Shown: positions 44,781-56,650 of the stretch, piece by piece
Layout of the letters: every line of letters starts with the position of its first letter
How positions within the stretch are numbered: the stretch's first letter is position 1
NCBI GenBank assembly: GCA_022828595.1
Contig: JAKGHH010000001.1
Location: forward strand, 205,921,813 to 205,985,812
Origin: Nelumbo lutea
Taxonomy: Eukaryota > Streptophyta > Magnoliopsida > Proteales > Nelumbonaceae
Length of the DNA stretch: 64,000 nt
Direction of reading: 5' to 3'
Made by a program: the position numbers and the translations under genes
The notes under the pieces: generated by a model
Told to the model about the DNA's origin: nothing
The model's input: the letters and a program-made list of their open reading frames with translations, nothing else
Databases searched by the model: none

Positions 44781-45808
44781 TGAACCAATATCTTATGGAA
44801 GAGGTTGTGTTTTTCCTTTATGGTCTATTTGATTTCTAAGAAAATTGGTCTAGAAAAGGAAAGGATAGAAAGGGATACGATGAGAAACAGAAAATTTATT
44901 TTCTCACTGAGGTGTCCTCTATTTGGTTTGTTGAGATACGTGTAAAAGTTTTGGTGCTTGCATCTGCAACAATCTTTGCGGTAAATATAAATATAAATAT
45001 GTACAATACAAATATATACAAAATACATTGACTCCGTCTCCAATCCTTCACCATTAAAGCATTTTCGGGGCTTGCATGCTTTACTCCCTATTGTACCAGA
45101 ATAGACAACCTCCGATTCTCTGTAACTAATGCAATTTCAGGGTTTGCATTTGGTTCGACTCTATCAACAAGATTCTCATGATGTTCGTTTAGAAGGTTTT
45201 AAAAATCGACATGAAAACAGAACCGTTTTAGGCACCATTTCTGCTTTGGCGGATCAATCATTTGGGTCAAATAATTTTCACCCACGACATCATAAATAAA
45301 TTTAAAAAACAAAAAAAAAATATTTATATATAATAAAAATGTCATAAAAATTAAATAAAATACACAAAAAATACAAGAAAAATAACAACATATGAAAAAT
45401 AAAAACATCTAAATATAAAAATAATAAAATACAGAAAATTTGCAAAAGAATGTAGAAAATTTTCCAAAAATACAGAAAATTATAAAGCCATGTGGCTTTT
45501 TACTTCCTCCTACTCATAATACATGTGGCTTCATTATATCTCTCTAATTAACAAGTTTGAACCACCTCAAACCTAAAATGAAAGGAAAAAAAATACACAA
45601 GCCAGAAAAATAAATAAAATAAAGGAACTAGCTATACTTTGGTTTCTGAAAAGCTATGAGCAAGGATAAAACGCAGATGGTAAAGAAAAGGGCTTGGGAT
45701 TTGTAAACAAAGAGTTCCAGCATATGATGTTATCATTGCTAAGTTCAAATACTGTATTTTGAAAGATTCCCCTACAAGGGTTGAGTGGGTATGTATGTGT
45801 AGTTGAAG
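44781..45808. other. AT-rich intergenic DNA, no gene seen
   Basis: Short frames are composition-driven. A purine/AT-rich block lies at 45300-45480 (ACAGAAAAT units). No mobile-element ends recognised. Confidence 0.5.
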
Positions 45809-46103
45809 CGTGGTTTTTAAAACCGGCCCGGAGACTGAATCGGTCAGGGTCCGGTTATCGGGTTGAACGGTCCGACCCTTCAAACTGAACACTCAGTCTA
45901 TTCTGACAAAAATTTAAAAAAATTAAAAAATAAAAAACAGTCAAAATCGTTCAAACGGTTAATTGCCCGGTTCAGCGGTTCACTGACCAAAATCAACGAT
46001 TTTGAGAGAAAATCCGGTTTTGGGGAAAACGGAACCAGTCACCTAACCGGTTCCCAATTTTTCTGGTCCAACCATCCAATCCCGTCCGATTTTGAAAACC
46101 ATG
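45809..46103. mobile_element. hAT-type MITE, 295 bp, perfect target duplication
   Basis: Ends CGTGGTTTTTAAAACCGG and, inverted, CATGGTTTTCAAAATCGG. Both sides carry AGTTGAAG (45801-45808 and 46104-46111), a perfect 8-bp direct repeat. The interior repeats CGGTTCA-type phrases. No coding capacity. Confidence 0.88.
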
Positions 46104-46397
46104 AGTTGAAGGATTGAAGTAAATGGGGAATCTGTCATAAAGAGGAAAAAAAAATACTCTTCAAGAGGAGGAATTATTAATTTTGGGTGTAAGTGAAGAG
46201 AAGGCATACATGGAGCCCAGAAGGTGTTGTCCTAAGGCATGTCTCCCCATTATAGCCAACAGGATTGTCCTGACAATATCGGAGCCCGAATCTGCTCCAA
46301 GTGGGGCAGAGTTATGTTGGACTAACAGCGAGTAGGGGGATTAACTTCTCAGTTGGGTCGACCCTGTGGCTCAACTGGATAGTCCTCTCTGTTCCAC

Positions 46398-46446
<49 letters not shown>

Positions 46447-47399
46447 GTCCCTCCTGTTTATCTTTTCTTTATGAAGAACAGACTGGATTTACCTAGAAGC
46501 TAAACCAACTCAAATTGAATATGTGGATTAGTCTTAATTAGTTGAGAATAGTCCAGGTAACTGTGGCTACTAGTGATTGGTGCTGGTTACGGTGTTTAAT
46601 GGAATAAAATGAGAAAAATTAACAGATGCAATCATCCAAGAAAAACCCATAAACATGATCAGATGAAATTAAAATAACGAAGAAAGTCTGTGATTTACCA
46701 AGTCTATTTAGACTTTAGAGCAGTGATTATGGTGTTAGTTTAAGGTACAAACATAAAAAGTACGTAGAGCCTAAACATTTAAAGGATTGCCATCATCAAT
46801 TACCTACAAAGAAATGGAGAAGACCGTATTGGGAAAACCATTCCTCTGTTTTGGCTTTATACAAACAGGAAGTTCATAACAACCCAATAGAATAGACCCT
46901 GAGGCATCTCTTCATGCATCTCTACATACACCATCATAAGTGAACTGTGCAAAGCAAAGTCAAGATATATAATTTACACCAATTTGGTAGAGCTCTCTCT
47001 CTCTCTCTCACTAAACTGCAATGAATTTGTGTCTTCCCATTTATGGAACCAAGTGAGCACATCATGGTAACTTCTCAAACGAGAAAATGCAGGTAAAAAC
47101 ATGAAAAGTTGCTCAACTAAACAATTGTTCATAAGAATAAGAAATGAGACAAGAGTAACTATTTATTCTAATCTGATCTCTAATTGTTTTGTTTTTACAT
47201 TAATATTTTTGTTCTTACTATGCCTAATGGAGATACAAGAGTAACTTTGTAATTTGACACCAGACAGGACACGCTTTAGCTGCTGCCATTATTCATATTC
47301 TTCAGATCTGATCGCAAACTACTAAAATCGGGTCCTTAGGCTATGACTTGGTTACTAATTATCCAAAAGAAGTAGTAATTATCAAGAAAAGGCTATGGC
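46104..47399. other. Intergenic DNA with a GA microsatellite
   Basis: A GA run (46403-46437) follows TGTGGCTCAACTGGATAGTC, which looks like a tRNA A box and may be the head of an old tRNA-derived SINE; no B box was found. CT repeat at 46994-47008. No gene seen. Confidence 0.4.
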
Positions 47400-47591
47400 T
47401 TGGTTACAGGAACCAAGGAGTCATCACTGGTTCAGGCATGCCATGTTAGTGTTAAGGAAAATGTCAAAGATGACCTTGATCACAGAATTTTTTCTAGGGA
47501 AAATGCTGCTTCTATGTCCTGGCTTTTGTCATCCATGACTCCCGAAATTTATAGAACTGCTCAACACTTTCCTACAACTTTTAAGATTTAG
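47400..47591 (+). pseudogene. Possible Copia gag fragment
   Basis: The plus strand reads ARENAASMSWLLSSMTPEI-like text (actual: RENAASMSWLLSSMTPEIY) followed by TAQHFPTT. Copia-type gag domains often contain such a MSWLxxSMTPEI block. The similarity is confined to about 35 residues and no neighbouring domains are present, so the call is tentative. Confidence 0.35.
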
Positions 47592-48540
47592 GAGAATATC
47601 TAATATTTAAGGACAGAATGATATTCCATTCTTTTCAAGAGCTTGATTATTTCAAAAGAAGTATTGTGTAATGTGTACCTTCATTTGATGACCTAAAATT
47701 CAAATAAGTGCCTCATGAATCTGCCTTCTAATTTTTCTTGCTAGAAATTTTACTTTCCCTCAAAGATTTTCTTTTTATATTCTCTGCATGAGGTTCATAA
47801 ATACACAATATAAAAAGAAGATAAAATGGTATTCTGAAATTTGAACCCAACTTATACAATTTAGATATGAAAAGAGACTCACCTTACCACTCCCATGAGG
47901 TAATGGCCCATGGACGAGTTCTTGAGCTCATGAGTTCTTGACTTCTTCATTGAATTCTTGAATTCATACTTGAATTCTTGAACTCATGCTTGAATTCTTT
48001 GTTAAACTATCATAAAAGTCTAAGGGTGCAAGAGTGCCAAATTAAACAACCATAAAACAAGATGCAATAACATGAAATTAAATAACCTTTCCAAGTCTTT
48101 ATAACTCATGAGTTGCAAATAAATAGTAAATATAAAACATAAGGTCCATAAATTAAAATCTAAGAAGTGTCAAAGCCTAGTCACTAAATTAAAACATAAC
48201 TAACATGTCCAAATTTCAAATCCATAAACTCTTCATCAAGGAAGTCAACTAAAACCAGGTGGTATATCATCCTCATCTTTGAGTTGTGTTTCATCTTCAT
48301 CTGCATGTAGATGATCATGTCCACGATTTTCCTCCAACATCTCATTGAAAAAATTATAGTCATCTAAAAAAATAAATAGACAAAATTAGAATTCTATACA
48401 CATTAATCATAAGGTTCAAGATTCAAGACTAAATTATGAAATGGAGAATATGAAATGATATTAACAAAGTTACCTTCATCCCTAATCTGCTTGTTTTCTT
48501 GAGGTTTCAATATTGGATTTATTGTATCATCACCACCATT
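47592..48540. other. AT-rich intergenic DNA, no gene seen
   Basis: Includes a GAATTCTTGA(A/C)TTCA-rich stretch at 47925-48000 that could form short hairpins. No coding feature supported. Confidence 0.45.
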
Positions 48541-48765
48541 GTTGGAAGTTGCAACGACGATAGCGATTTTGGTCTATTCCAAAATAGACAGAGGAGAAGG
48601 GGGCAGAGGAAGAAGAAGATTACCGCCACTGCTGGAAGTTGCAGCGACATAGTGATTTTGGTTGATTGAAAAACAGACAGAGGAAGAAAAAGATCACTAC
48701 CACTACTAGAAGTTGTAGTGGCAATGGAAATTTTGGTCGATCCAAAACACATAGAGGAGAAGGGA
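48541..48765. repeat. Degenerate repeat, three copies of about 75-88 bp
   Basis: Variants of GGAAGTTGCAGCGAC..GATTTTGGT(C/T)(G/T)ATTC(C)AAAA followed by ACAGAGGAGAAGG occur at about 48542, 48630 and 48706. A 134-codon minus-strand frame (49024-48620) spans part of them; its first half looks protein-like (KFRRLIPVVLLFACFSGF is hydrophobic) but I cannot assign it to a family. Confidence 0.6.
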
Positions 48766-49245
48766 AATTTTGGGCATCAATGAAGCCTAAAGTTAGGGAT
48801 CTGAGGCATTCTGTAAGAGTGACGGAGATGACTATGAGTTTTCTAAGATGATCTGTGAAGCCCGAGAAGCAAGCAAACAACAACACCACCGGAATAAGCC
48901 TCCTGAATTTGCTATATGTACTCTTGGCTTTCTGTAAGAACGGTAGAGTAGATCCACCATTAGAAGCAACAGCACTGCCAACGGTGAAGGGTTGTATTTT
49001 ATTTTTGCTTGGCTTTGGTTTCAACTTTTTTTTCCTTTAGAATAGAAGATGATAAGAGGGAAGAGTGTAGAGTGTGGTCATTAGGTGCAATATTAACAAA
49101 GAGTTATTTGTGTTTGCAACAATGGCATCGAGACAAATGGATGAACGGTACCAACCAGTATTAATAGTGAAGAGAAAGATGAGGAGATGGGGATGCCGAC
49201 ATTAGATAGTATTAGTGGAGGTTTTTTCATAAAAGATTTCCTTTG

Positions 49246-49751
49246 ATCACCAACCCTCTCTCGGCCTTAGTTCTCTGTGCCCTATTTTTCATAAAAGACC
49301 CATGAGATTTTAAGGCCAATCAATCATCAGCATTTATTGGAACCAAAGAGCTTGAAAGATCACCGATGATGTCTTTTATTGAACCAGGAGTCTAAGCTTT
49401 CTAATTGATGGGCAAAATAGTCTTTTTAATCCTTCCATTAATGAATATTGACAATAAGGATGATTTAGTTAATTATCAGAAACAATAAGGGTATTTTAAT
49501 CACCAACCCTCTCTCGGCCTTCGTTCTCTGTGCCCTATCTTTCATAAAAGACCCATGAGATTTTAAGGCCAGTCAATCATCAGCATTTATTGGAACCAAA
49601 GAGCTTGAAAGATCACCGATGATGTCTTTTATTGAACCAGGAGTCTAAGCTTTCTAATTGATGGGCAAAATAGTCTTTTTAATCCTTCCATTAACGAACA
49701 TTGACAATAAGGATGATTTAGTCAATTATCAAAAACAATAGGGATATTTTA
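49246..49751. repeat. Tandem duplication, 253-bp unit, about 96% identical
   Basis: ATCACCAACCCTCTCTCGGCC starts copies at 49246 and 49499. I count about nine substitutions over 253 bp and no indel. No coding feature within it. The low divergence implies a recent event. Confidence 0.92.
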
Positions 49752-50688
49752 AGACAATATTGAAACAATAGGGGGATAGTTAGTCAATTTCCTAAACCTT
49801 AGGGGTAGTTTAAGAAATTTTCCCTAAACAAAATTGAGAAAGGAGTTTGTATAATATTTTCAATTTAAGTCATGCCCATCTAAGTCCAATTCAAACATTA
49901 TTTTTTCATTATTTCAATTTTATTCCATTACAACCTTCTAAAAAAAATTATTCCATCACAATTGGAGTTGTCGTCTAATGGGAGCAGCTAATTTCATATA
50001 TGGCTTTTCGTATCTATATCGATATCCTATTTTTTATTAATTTTTACATTTTATTGGGTTGTTATTATTTTTATATTATTTTTAGATAAAATTATAAAAA
50101 AATCCTCTTATAACAATTTTATAAATCACCCTTATGTTTTAGTCCTAACAAAAACCTCTCTTATAGTTAAAAAAAAAAAAAGTGCAAATACCTTCTTTCC
50201 TTAGCTTTTCAGTAATAATGCAATAAAGTTACCAAAATGTCATTATCAATGTTAGAGTGTTATCATACGCAATTAAGTGTGTGCTTGGTTCTATTGGCAT
50301 TTATGAATGGGAACCTTAACCAGTTTTGGTTGTTGGGTGGAGGCATTTCTAGTAACACCCCATAAAGGCATCTACCACTAAGCACAATAAATATATATAT
50401 TTTGGCTGTTTGGTGGAATGTTTCAAGAAACAACACTATAAGCAATCCAATGTAACATTCTTGCTTTTTGTTGGAGCACCATCAAGTTGATCTAAAGGTC
50501 TAGAATGTCCATACACATCTATATTGGTTGAAATTGAGATCCAACGATTCATCTTGCATACAAATAAAATCTAAAGGCTCATATCATTTGACGATCACAT
50601 CTACCATATAAAATCCGGAATCACTCAAGCTATTGATAAAGGGAAATTCCTCTTACTTGACATATGGCCTACATTAAAATATATATAT

Positions 50689-50727
<39 letters not shown>

Positions 50728-51368
50728 TTTGAGAATATAGTTAATTGAACGAAATACAAAAGCAATGCATTCATGATTGTGGCACATCAGATCACTTCTT
50801 AATGCCTCCATGTAAAATGTCACATCAGCATCAAGTAAGCCTTTCATTTCATGAAACAGTGAGTCATTAGGGGAAGCAAAATTTCAAAGCTTCCCCAAAT
50901 GGTTGAGTGCACCAAAACCCAGGCCTTTATTCAGTGTTTAATTGATAAACACCGAACTAAACAATCATTTCAGTCCTAATAATGTCCATGCCTAGATGGT
51001 GTTGACGTGGCAACGTTTTTTGATAAAACACCAATGGAACCAATCATGCTCTTGAAGTTTCAACTTTACTCTACACTAAGTTATTTTGTTTGACAACTTT
51101 CAAAGTGTAAATCTCAACTCTTCTTACACGAAGTAAGGTTAAAAGATTGAAGTGGGGTAAAAGGAAGCAAATCTATTTTTCCAATGTATTTTAGTAAACT
51201 TATATCTAAACGAAGTTGGTCAAAGGTAAGTTTGGTATTTAAAAATTTAATGCATTACATTAATATTTTCTATTTGGATCTCTAGCTAAAAAAAGGTATT
51301 TGTACCTTTTTTCAAAACAATAGGGGAGGTTTTGTTGAGGTCAAAATACAATAAAGGTTCATAAGTGA
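49752..51368. other. Intergenic DNA with a TTTA microsatellite
   Basis: A run of about 12 TTTA units lies at 50684-50731. The rest has no gene, RNA or mobile-element signature that I can support. Confidence 0.5.
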
Positions 51369-51806
51369 TGTAGGAGCATGTGGGGCCCACATGTAACCTT
51401 GCTAGCGGTGGGCTCCTAGGGAGGCCAAGTTAGCTATACAACATTGCTTCTTATTTTCTTGAGTTATGTAACTTTATATGGACTTTATACTTTCTTGTTA
51501 GTGTCCTAATCTTTTATCTTTAAGTTCAGTCATGTGATTGTCATGCGAGTCACTTAAGTGGAGGTATTTCTGTCGAAGTGTGTGTTAGGGAATCACTTTG
51601 CTTGGGGGCAGTTATATAAACCTCATATCATGTTTGTAAAAGGATCTTTTGATTGCTTTGAAACCCTAAAGACTTGTTCTATCAACAGAAGTGGTGATTC
51701 CAACCCTAAAGTGGGGTGTTCTTTGTTCCAGCTTCAATTATATTCACCTCAAGATTTTATTACTCCTAGTTGTTGTTTCTACTAGTTTTTACATTTTGCT
51801 ACATCA
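51369..51806 (+). repeat. 5' LTR of the chromovirus
   Basis: Begins TGTAGGAGCATGTGGGGCCC and ends GCTACATCA; contains a GGCAGTTATATAAACCTC TATA-like segment and CAAGATTTTATTACTCC near the end. It aligns with 56979-57428 throughout. Confidence 0.85.
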
Positions 51807-51810
51807 GATT

Positions 51811-51822
51811 TGGTATCTGAAC
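51811..51822 (+). other. Primer-binding site (initiator Met tRNA type)
   Basis: TGGTATCTGAAC just after the left LTR differs at two positions from the usual TGGTATCAGAGC complementary to initiator-methionine tRNA. Confidence 0.75.
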
Positions 51823-51843
51823 TTAGGAAATTAAATTTGAACC

Positions 51844-53410
51844 ATGGCATCTCGTGGTAGGGGACATGGAGGTAGAGAAACTAAATTCAACAAGGGGAAA
51901 TGTTGGAGATGAGACGTATGATTGAAGACTTGTCATGACTTGTGCAAGCCTTCCAATGATGGGAGAGAGTGGAAGCCCGTATGGAGATTCTGGAAGGCGA
52001 TTGCAAACCTTCAAACATATCAGAAGGTAGTCTTGGAGATGAAGTTGAGGTTGAGGAAGAGAAACCCTTCCATAACCCTCACGATAGAAGGGTTGGACAT
52101 GGTAGGTTAGAAGAATGACTGGTATGTGCTTTAGACCTTAACGGTGGTGGAATCAAAATAGAAGTTGTTGATTTACAAGAAAAGAAACATGCAGAAAACT
52201 ATTTGAATTAGGAAGTCAACATGGAAAATTATTTTGAGTGGAAGCCAATGGTCAAGGAACGGAAGGTGTTGTTTGTTAAGCTAAAATTGAATGGCGTTGC
52301 AATTCAATGGCGAAAGCGAGTTGAAGAGCAACATTCTCATCAAGGGAAGCCAAAAATCAATACACGGGAGCATATGAAGGAAAATATGAGGAAGCAATTT
52401 CTATCAGCTAATTATACCATGAAGTTGCATGAGAAGTTCCATTCATTGAGGCAAAAAGGAATGACAGTAGAAGAGTACACATCAGAATTTAATAATCTCT
52501 GTATTCGGGTTGGTCTTAATGAGAGCAATGAGCAACTAATAGCTCATTATCTCGCAGAACTTAACCTATCCATTAGAGATGAGATGGGTGTAGTTAGAGG
52601 TGTAAAGCGTGTTGTGCTGGGCCCGTGGGTGGTCCGCACAAAGTGTGGGTCTGCCTAGGCCCGTGCCGTGTCGCGGGCCGAGCCTTGGCCCAAGTCGATC
52701 CATGGACAGAGCCAAAGCTATTTTGCCTATTTATTTTAAAAAAAATAGAAAAAAAAACTTAAAAATTTTAATTTTATATGAATTTTGATGTATACAATTG
52801 CTTATATATGCAATAATTAAATAAGTTAGTATAATAAAATTGAAAATAATTGTTTATTTTATTAATATTATATACTATATATTATATATAATATAAATAT
52901 TATGTATATATATATATATAATATAAATAGTATATATGGGCCGTGCTATGGGCCGTAAGCGGCACGACCCGTGGGATGTCGTGCCGTACCGGGCCGGGTT
53001 GTGATGGGCCGCAGGCAGCACAACCCGATTTACACGTCTAGGTGTTGCGAGGTTGTTCAATCTAGAAGATGCTTGACAATGTGCCCTAATGAATGAGAAT
53101 TGAGTATTTCGTTATGGTGCAAGGGTGCCCCATCTTAATCATGCAAGCTCACTTCAACAACACAATATAAATGCTATTAAGGGAGCTTGCAATGAGCAAA
53201 CAGGTGTTAAAAATGCTAATGAAGTTAACACCATGGGCTGGGCAACAATTAAAAATCCTATTAGAACTGGTAAGGGTGAGAAAGGGAAAGAACCCACAAG
53301 ATTTAGCAACTCTAATCATTCAAATGGGGGTACTTCTAAAGGTGGCAGCAACTCTAATCTTCATTGTTTCGCATGTGGTGAATAGGGGCATGCTTCTAAC
53401 ACCTAACAGA
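51844..53410 (+). pseudogene. gag region of the chromovirus, split by a MITE
   Basis: The likely gag start is ATG at 51844 (MASRGRGHGGRETKF), which meets a stop within about 25 codons. The capsid-like domain survives at 52221-52590 with VLFVKLKLNGVAIQWRKR, QFLSANYTMKLHEKFHSLRQ and MTVEEYTSEFNNLCIRVGL. A MITE (52595-53040) then interrupts it. The downstream basic linker and zinc knuckle end near 53400 (HCFACGE, a stop, GHASN), so the knuckle is broken by a stop and has lost the final Cys. Confidence 0.82.
52595..53040. mobile_element. MITE nested in gag, TAGAGGTGTAAA family, 446 bp
   Basis: Ends TAGAGGTGTAAAGCGTG and, inverted, TAGACGTGTAAATCGGG. Flanking octamers GGTGTAGT (52587-52594) and GGTGTTGC (53041-53048) match at 6 of 8, an 8-bp (hAT-type) duplication that has drifted. 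The interior is AT-rich (TATATA run at 52904-52920) between GC-rich arms. Confidence 0.75.
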
Positions 53411-53559
53411 AGAAAATGAGTTGGGTGAACCTGAATATGACCATTATGAAGAAGAAGAAGAGATAGACATTTACCCGGCTCAAGGTGAAAGTTTGGTGGT
53501 TCAAAGAGTTATGATGTCACCAAAAGGTAAGGAGGCCTAAGATTGGCGGCGACATAACA

Positions 53560-53905
53560 TTTTCCACACTCATGTTACTTTGGCAAGGTCTATAATGCCT
53601 TACTTGATGGAATCTGTAGTGAGAACTTGGTATCTAGGAAAGCTGTAGAGAAGTTGAAATTGCCTACAGAGAAACACCCAAATCCCTACAAAGTTGCTTG
53701 ATTTAAAAAAAAAAGAGGTATGTGTAAGTTCTCATTATTTAGTTAAATTTACTTAGGGTGACAAATTTCAAGAAGCTTGGTGTGATGTTGTGCCAATAGA
53801 TGCATGGCAAATTCTATTGGGTCGACCATGGCTATACAACGAGGACATGCTCCATTACACCAAAGCTAACACATATACTTTTCAGAAAGATGAAAAAAAT
53901 TAACA
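53560..53905 (+). pseudogene. Aspartic protease remnant of the chromovirus
   Basis: ALLDGICSENLVSRKAVEKL then EKHPNPYKVA and DAWQILLGRPWLYNEDMLHY give the usual retropepsin-like order. The active-site triad has decayed: the DSG/DGG position reads DGI. Confidence 0.72.
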
Positions 53906-54079
53906 TTATAGCCTCTTAAGGATGATGCTTCAAATTCCCCTAAGGCTAGCAAGGTTAATGGTTTTTTCACGACATGAAGATTTGAGGAAGAAAGTAAGGA
54001 ATCAGGGATTATGTATGCACTAATCAGAAAAAAAAATGTGGCAATTGAACAACTTCAAATAAAGGTTGAGTGTCCTCAA

Positions 54080-54870
54080 GAAGTTCAAAAGTTGTTGAAA
54101 GAGTTTCAAGAATTGTTGAGTGAAGAGTTGCCACATGGATTGCCATCGGTGAGAATAGTCGAACATGCTATTGATTTAACTCTATGAGCATATTTATCAA
54201 ATCTGTCAACTTATAGAATGCCACCTACACAATGAACTAAAATGAGAAGACAAGTGGAAGAGTTTATTGAAAAGGGACTGATTCATAGAAGTAAAAGTCC
54301 TTATGTTGTGGCTGTTTTATTTACATCAAAGAAGAATGGTTCATGGAGAATGTGCTTAGATAGTCGTGCAATAAATAAGAAAACCATCAAATATCGATTC
54401 CCAATCCTAAGGTAGAATGATACGCTTGACATATTGATTGATTCTAAGGTGTTTTCCAAGATTGATTTGCATAGTGGGTACCACCAAATTAGAATGAAAA
54501 GTGGAGATGAATGAAAGACAACATTCAAGACTCCACATGGGTTATATGAGTGGCTGGTCATGCCTTTTAGTCTATGCAACGCTCCTAGTACATTTATGCG
54601 TGCAATAACAGAGGTACTTAGACCATTCTTGGGCTCATTTGTTGTTGTTTATTTTGATGACATATTAATTTATATCGGACTAAGGAAGAGCATATAGAAT
54701 ACTTACAAAATGTACTAGAGACTCTTCACAAGGACAACCACTATATCAACTTGAAGAAATGCTCTTTCTTGTGCGGCAAGATTGTCTTTTTGGGGTATGT
54801 GGTTTTTACTGAAGGATTACAACTAGATTTCGAGAATGTGAAAGCTATTAGGGAGTGGCCAATACATCAA
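54080..54870 (+). pseudogene. Reverse transcriptase remnant of the chromovirus
   Basis: Contains LTYRMPPTQ-like linker text, [65 protein letters not shown] and the catalytic [10 protein letters not shown] near 54646-54670. The YFDD catalytic residues are retained, but stops (54190, 54413) and a frameshift after the YFDD segment break it. Confidence 0.85.
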
Positions 54871-54959
54871 TCCTAAATGAATTACACAGTTTCCATGATT
54901 TAGCCTCCTTTTAGTTCCATAATGAACCCCATTACAAAGATTTTGAAAGGTTTTACCTT

Positions 54960-55290
54960 TGTGTGGACAAAATCATCAAACAAAGCCTTTCAATACATCA
55001 AATAAACATTGACTGAATCTCCCATACTTACCTTACCAAGTTTTGGTAAGCTATTTATAGTGGAGTGTGATGCCTCACAAGCAGAATTGGTGCAATACTC
55101 ATCCAAGAGGATAAACCAATAGCCTTTTTCAATGAAAAACTATTCGATGCTAAGCTTTGGTACTCTACATATGATCTAGAGTTTTATGCCTTGGTGAGAG
55201 CTCTACAACATTGGAGACATTATTTGATAGGTAAGGAATTTGTTGTGTTTTCTGATCATTGAGCACTCGTTACTTGAATTCACAAAAGAA
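54960..55290 (+). pseudogene. RNase H remnant of the chromovirus
   Basis: [12 protein letters not shown] is followed, in a shifted frame, by [34 protein letters not shown] and [13 protein letters not shown]. This is the RT-linked RNase H with its Asp and Glu positions; frameshift near 55080 and a stop at 55260. Confidence 0.8.
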
Positions 55291-55513
55291 TCTCAGCCCA
55301 CAACATGCCAAGTGGACTTCCTTCTTACAAGAATTCATATTTTCACTAAAACATAAGTCAGGAGTGTCAAATAAGGTGTTGATGCGCTTAGCCAGTGGGT
55401 TCTATAGTCGAATGTCTTACATACACAAGCCTTGGGCTTAGAAGTGTTGAAAACCGAATATGGTAATGATCCATTTTTCAACTAAATAATAAAGGATTTG
55501 GAAGGGCTAGCAA

Positions 55514-56170
55514 ATGAAAGAAACTTGCAATATGCTGTCCATGATGGGTACAATTTCAAAGGTAATCAATTACGCATTCCTAAGGGGTCTCTACATAAAA
55601 AGATTGTTAGAGAGCTCCATGGAGTTTAGGAGCACATTTGGAAGGGATAAAACTTTACACATGGTGGTTGATCATTATTTTTGGCCTAAAATGCACTTGG
55701 ATGTGGAACAGGTGGTGAAAATATGTAGAGTTTGCCAACTAGAAAAGGGAAATACTCAAAACATAGGGTTGTATACACATTTACTTGTCCCAAATTCGTT
55801 GTGGGTTCACTTAAGCATGAATTTTGTGGTTGGACTTACTAAAATAGTAAGGGGCCGTAGTTCAAATTTTTGTGGTAATGGACAGGTTCTCCAAGATGAT
55901 GCATTTCATATCTTGCTCAAAGACAGGTGATGCTACTCACACAACCGAATTGTTCTTCAAAGAAGAAGTGGTGCAATTGCATGGGTACATGTCACCCACA
56001 AACATTTGGGCAAACGGAAGTAGCAAATAGAAGTTTTGAAAACATGCTGAGGTGCCTTGTGGGCGATCATGTAAAGACTTGGTATACTGTTATACTCTAA
56101 GCTGAGTTCAAAAGGACACCTTTTGAAGTAGCTTATGGATACAAGCCTCAAGATATTTTAAGCCTTGTGT
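55514..56170 (+). pseudogene. Integrase remnant with lost catalytic core
   Basis: The zinc-binding part reads RDKTLHMVVDHYFWPKMHLD and ICRVCQLEKGNTQNIGLYTH (the HHCC Cys pair is CRVC). The core starts LSMNFVVGL, where the first catalytic Asp of the D,D-35-E triad is Asn. After the segment following this, a deletion joins text near 55985 directly to [20 protein letters not shown], so the second Asp segment is absent. Text after 56035 with TPFEVAYGYKPQDIL ends the core. Confidence 0.82.
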
Positions 56171-56329
56171 CATTACCAAATGAAGCAAGGGTGAGTGCAG
56201 AAGGTAAGGATTTTGCTGGTCATATCAAATGCATTCATGAGGAGGTTTGGACTGACAACAATAAAAATTAGTAATGAAGCATATGTTACATTAGAAAATC
56301 AACATAGAAGGCATAAGGAATTTTGTGAA

Positions 56330-56650
56330 GGGGGTGAAGTACATGTCCATTTGAGAAAGGAAATGCTCCTTAAGGGAACATACCATAAGCTGAACTTAAG
56401 AAAGTTTGGACCTTCTAAAGTTTAAAAAAAAAATCAATTCGAAAGCATACATCATTGAGTTGCCGGGAGCGCTTCAAATCAGTTGTATTTTCAATGTTGC
56501 TAACTTATATTCATTTGAGGGATTTGATGGAGAAGTGAAGCCACTAGAAACCATGTTTCAACAACTCTCAAAGAAGCTACCAAAAATGATACAAGACATT
56601 TTGGATGTGAAAGAGGTCTGGTCTAGAAGTAGAAACACCTATTGATGATT
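56330..56650 (+). pseudogene. Integrase C-terminal (GPY-like) segment
   Basis: EVHVHLRKEMLLKGTYHKLN, LRKFGPSKV and, in a second frame, KAYIIELPGALQISCIFNVANLY give the C-terminal module of chromovirus integrases, with a frameshift between. It precedes the chromodomain. Confidence 0.78.

Noticed and set aside
46362..46400. tRNA-like A box (TGTGGCTCAACTGGATAGTC)
   Set aside because: No T-arm or acceptor pairing follows; a GA microsatellite starts at once. At best the head of an old SINE.
50684..50731. Regular TTTA array considered as a CRISPR-like or satellite repeat
   Set aside because: It is a simple tetranucleotide microsatellite with no spacers.
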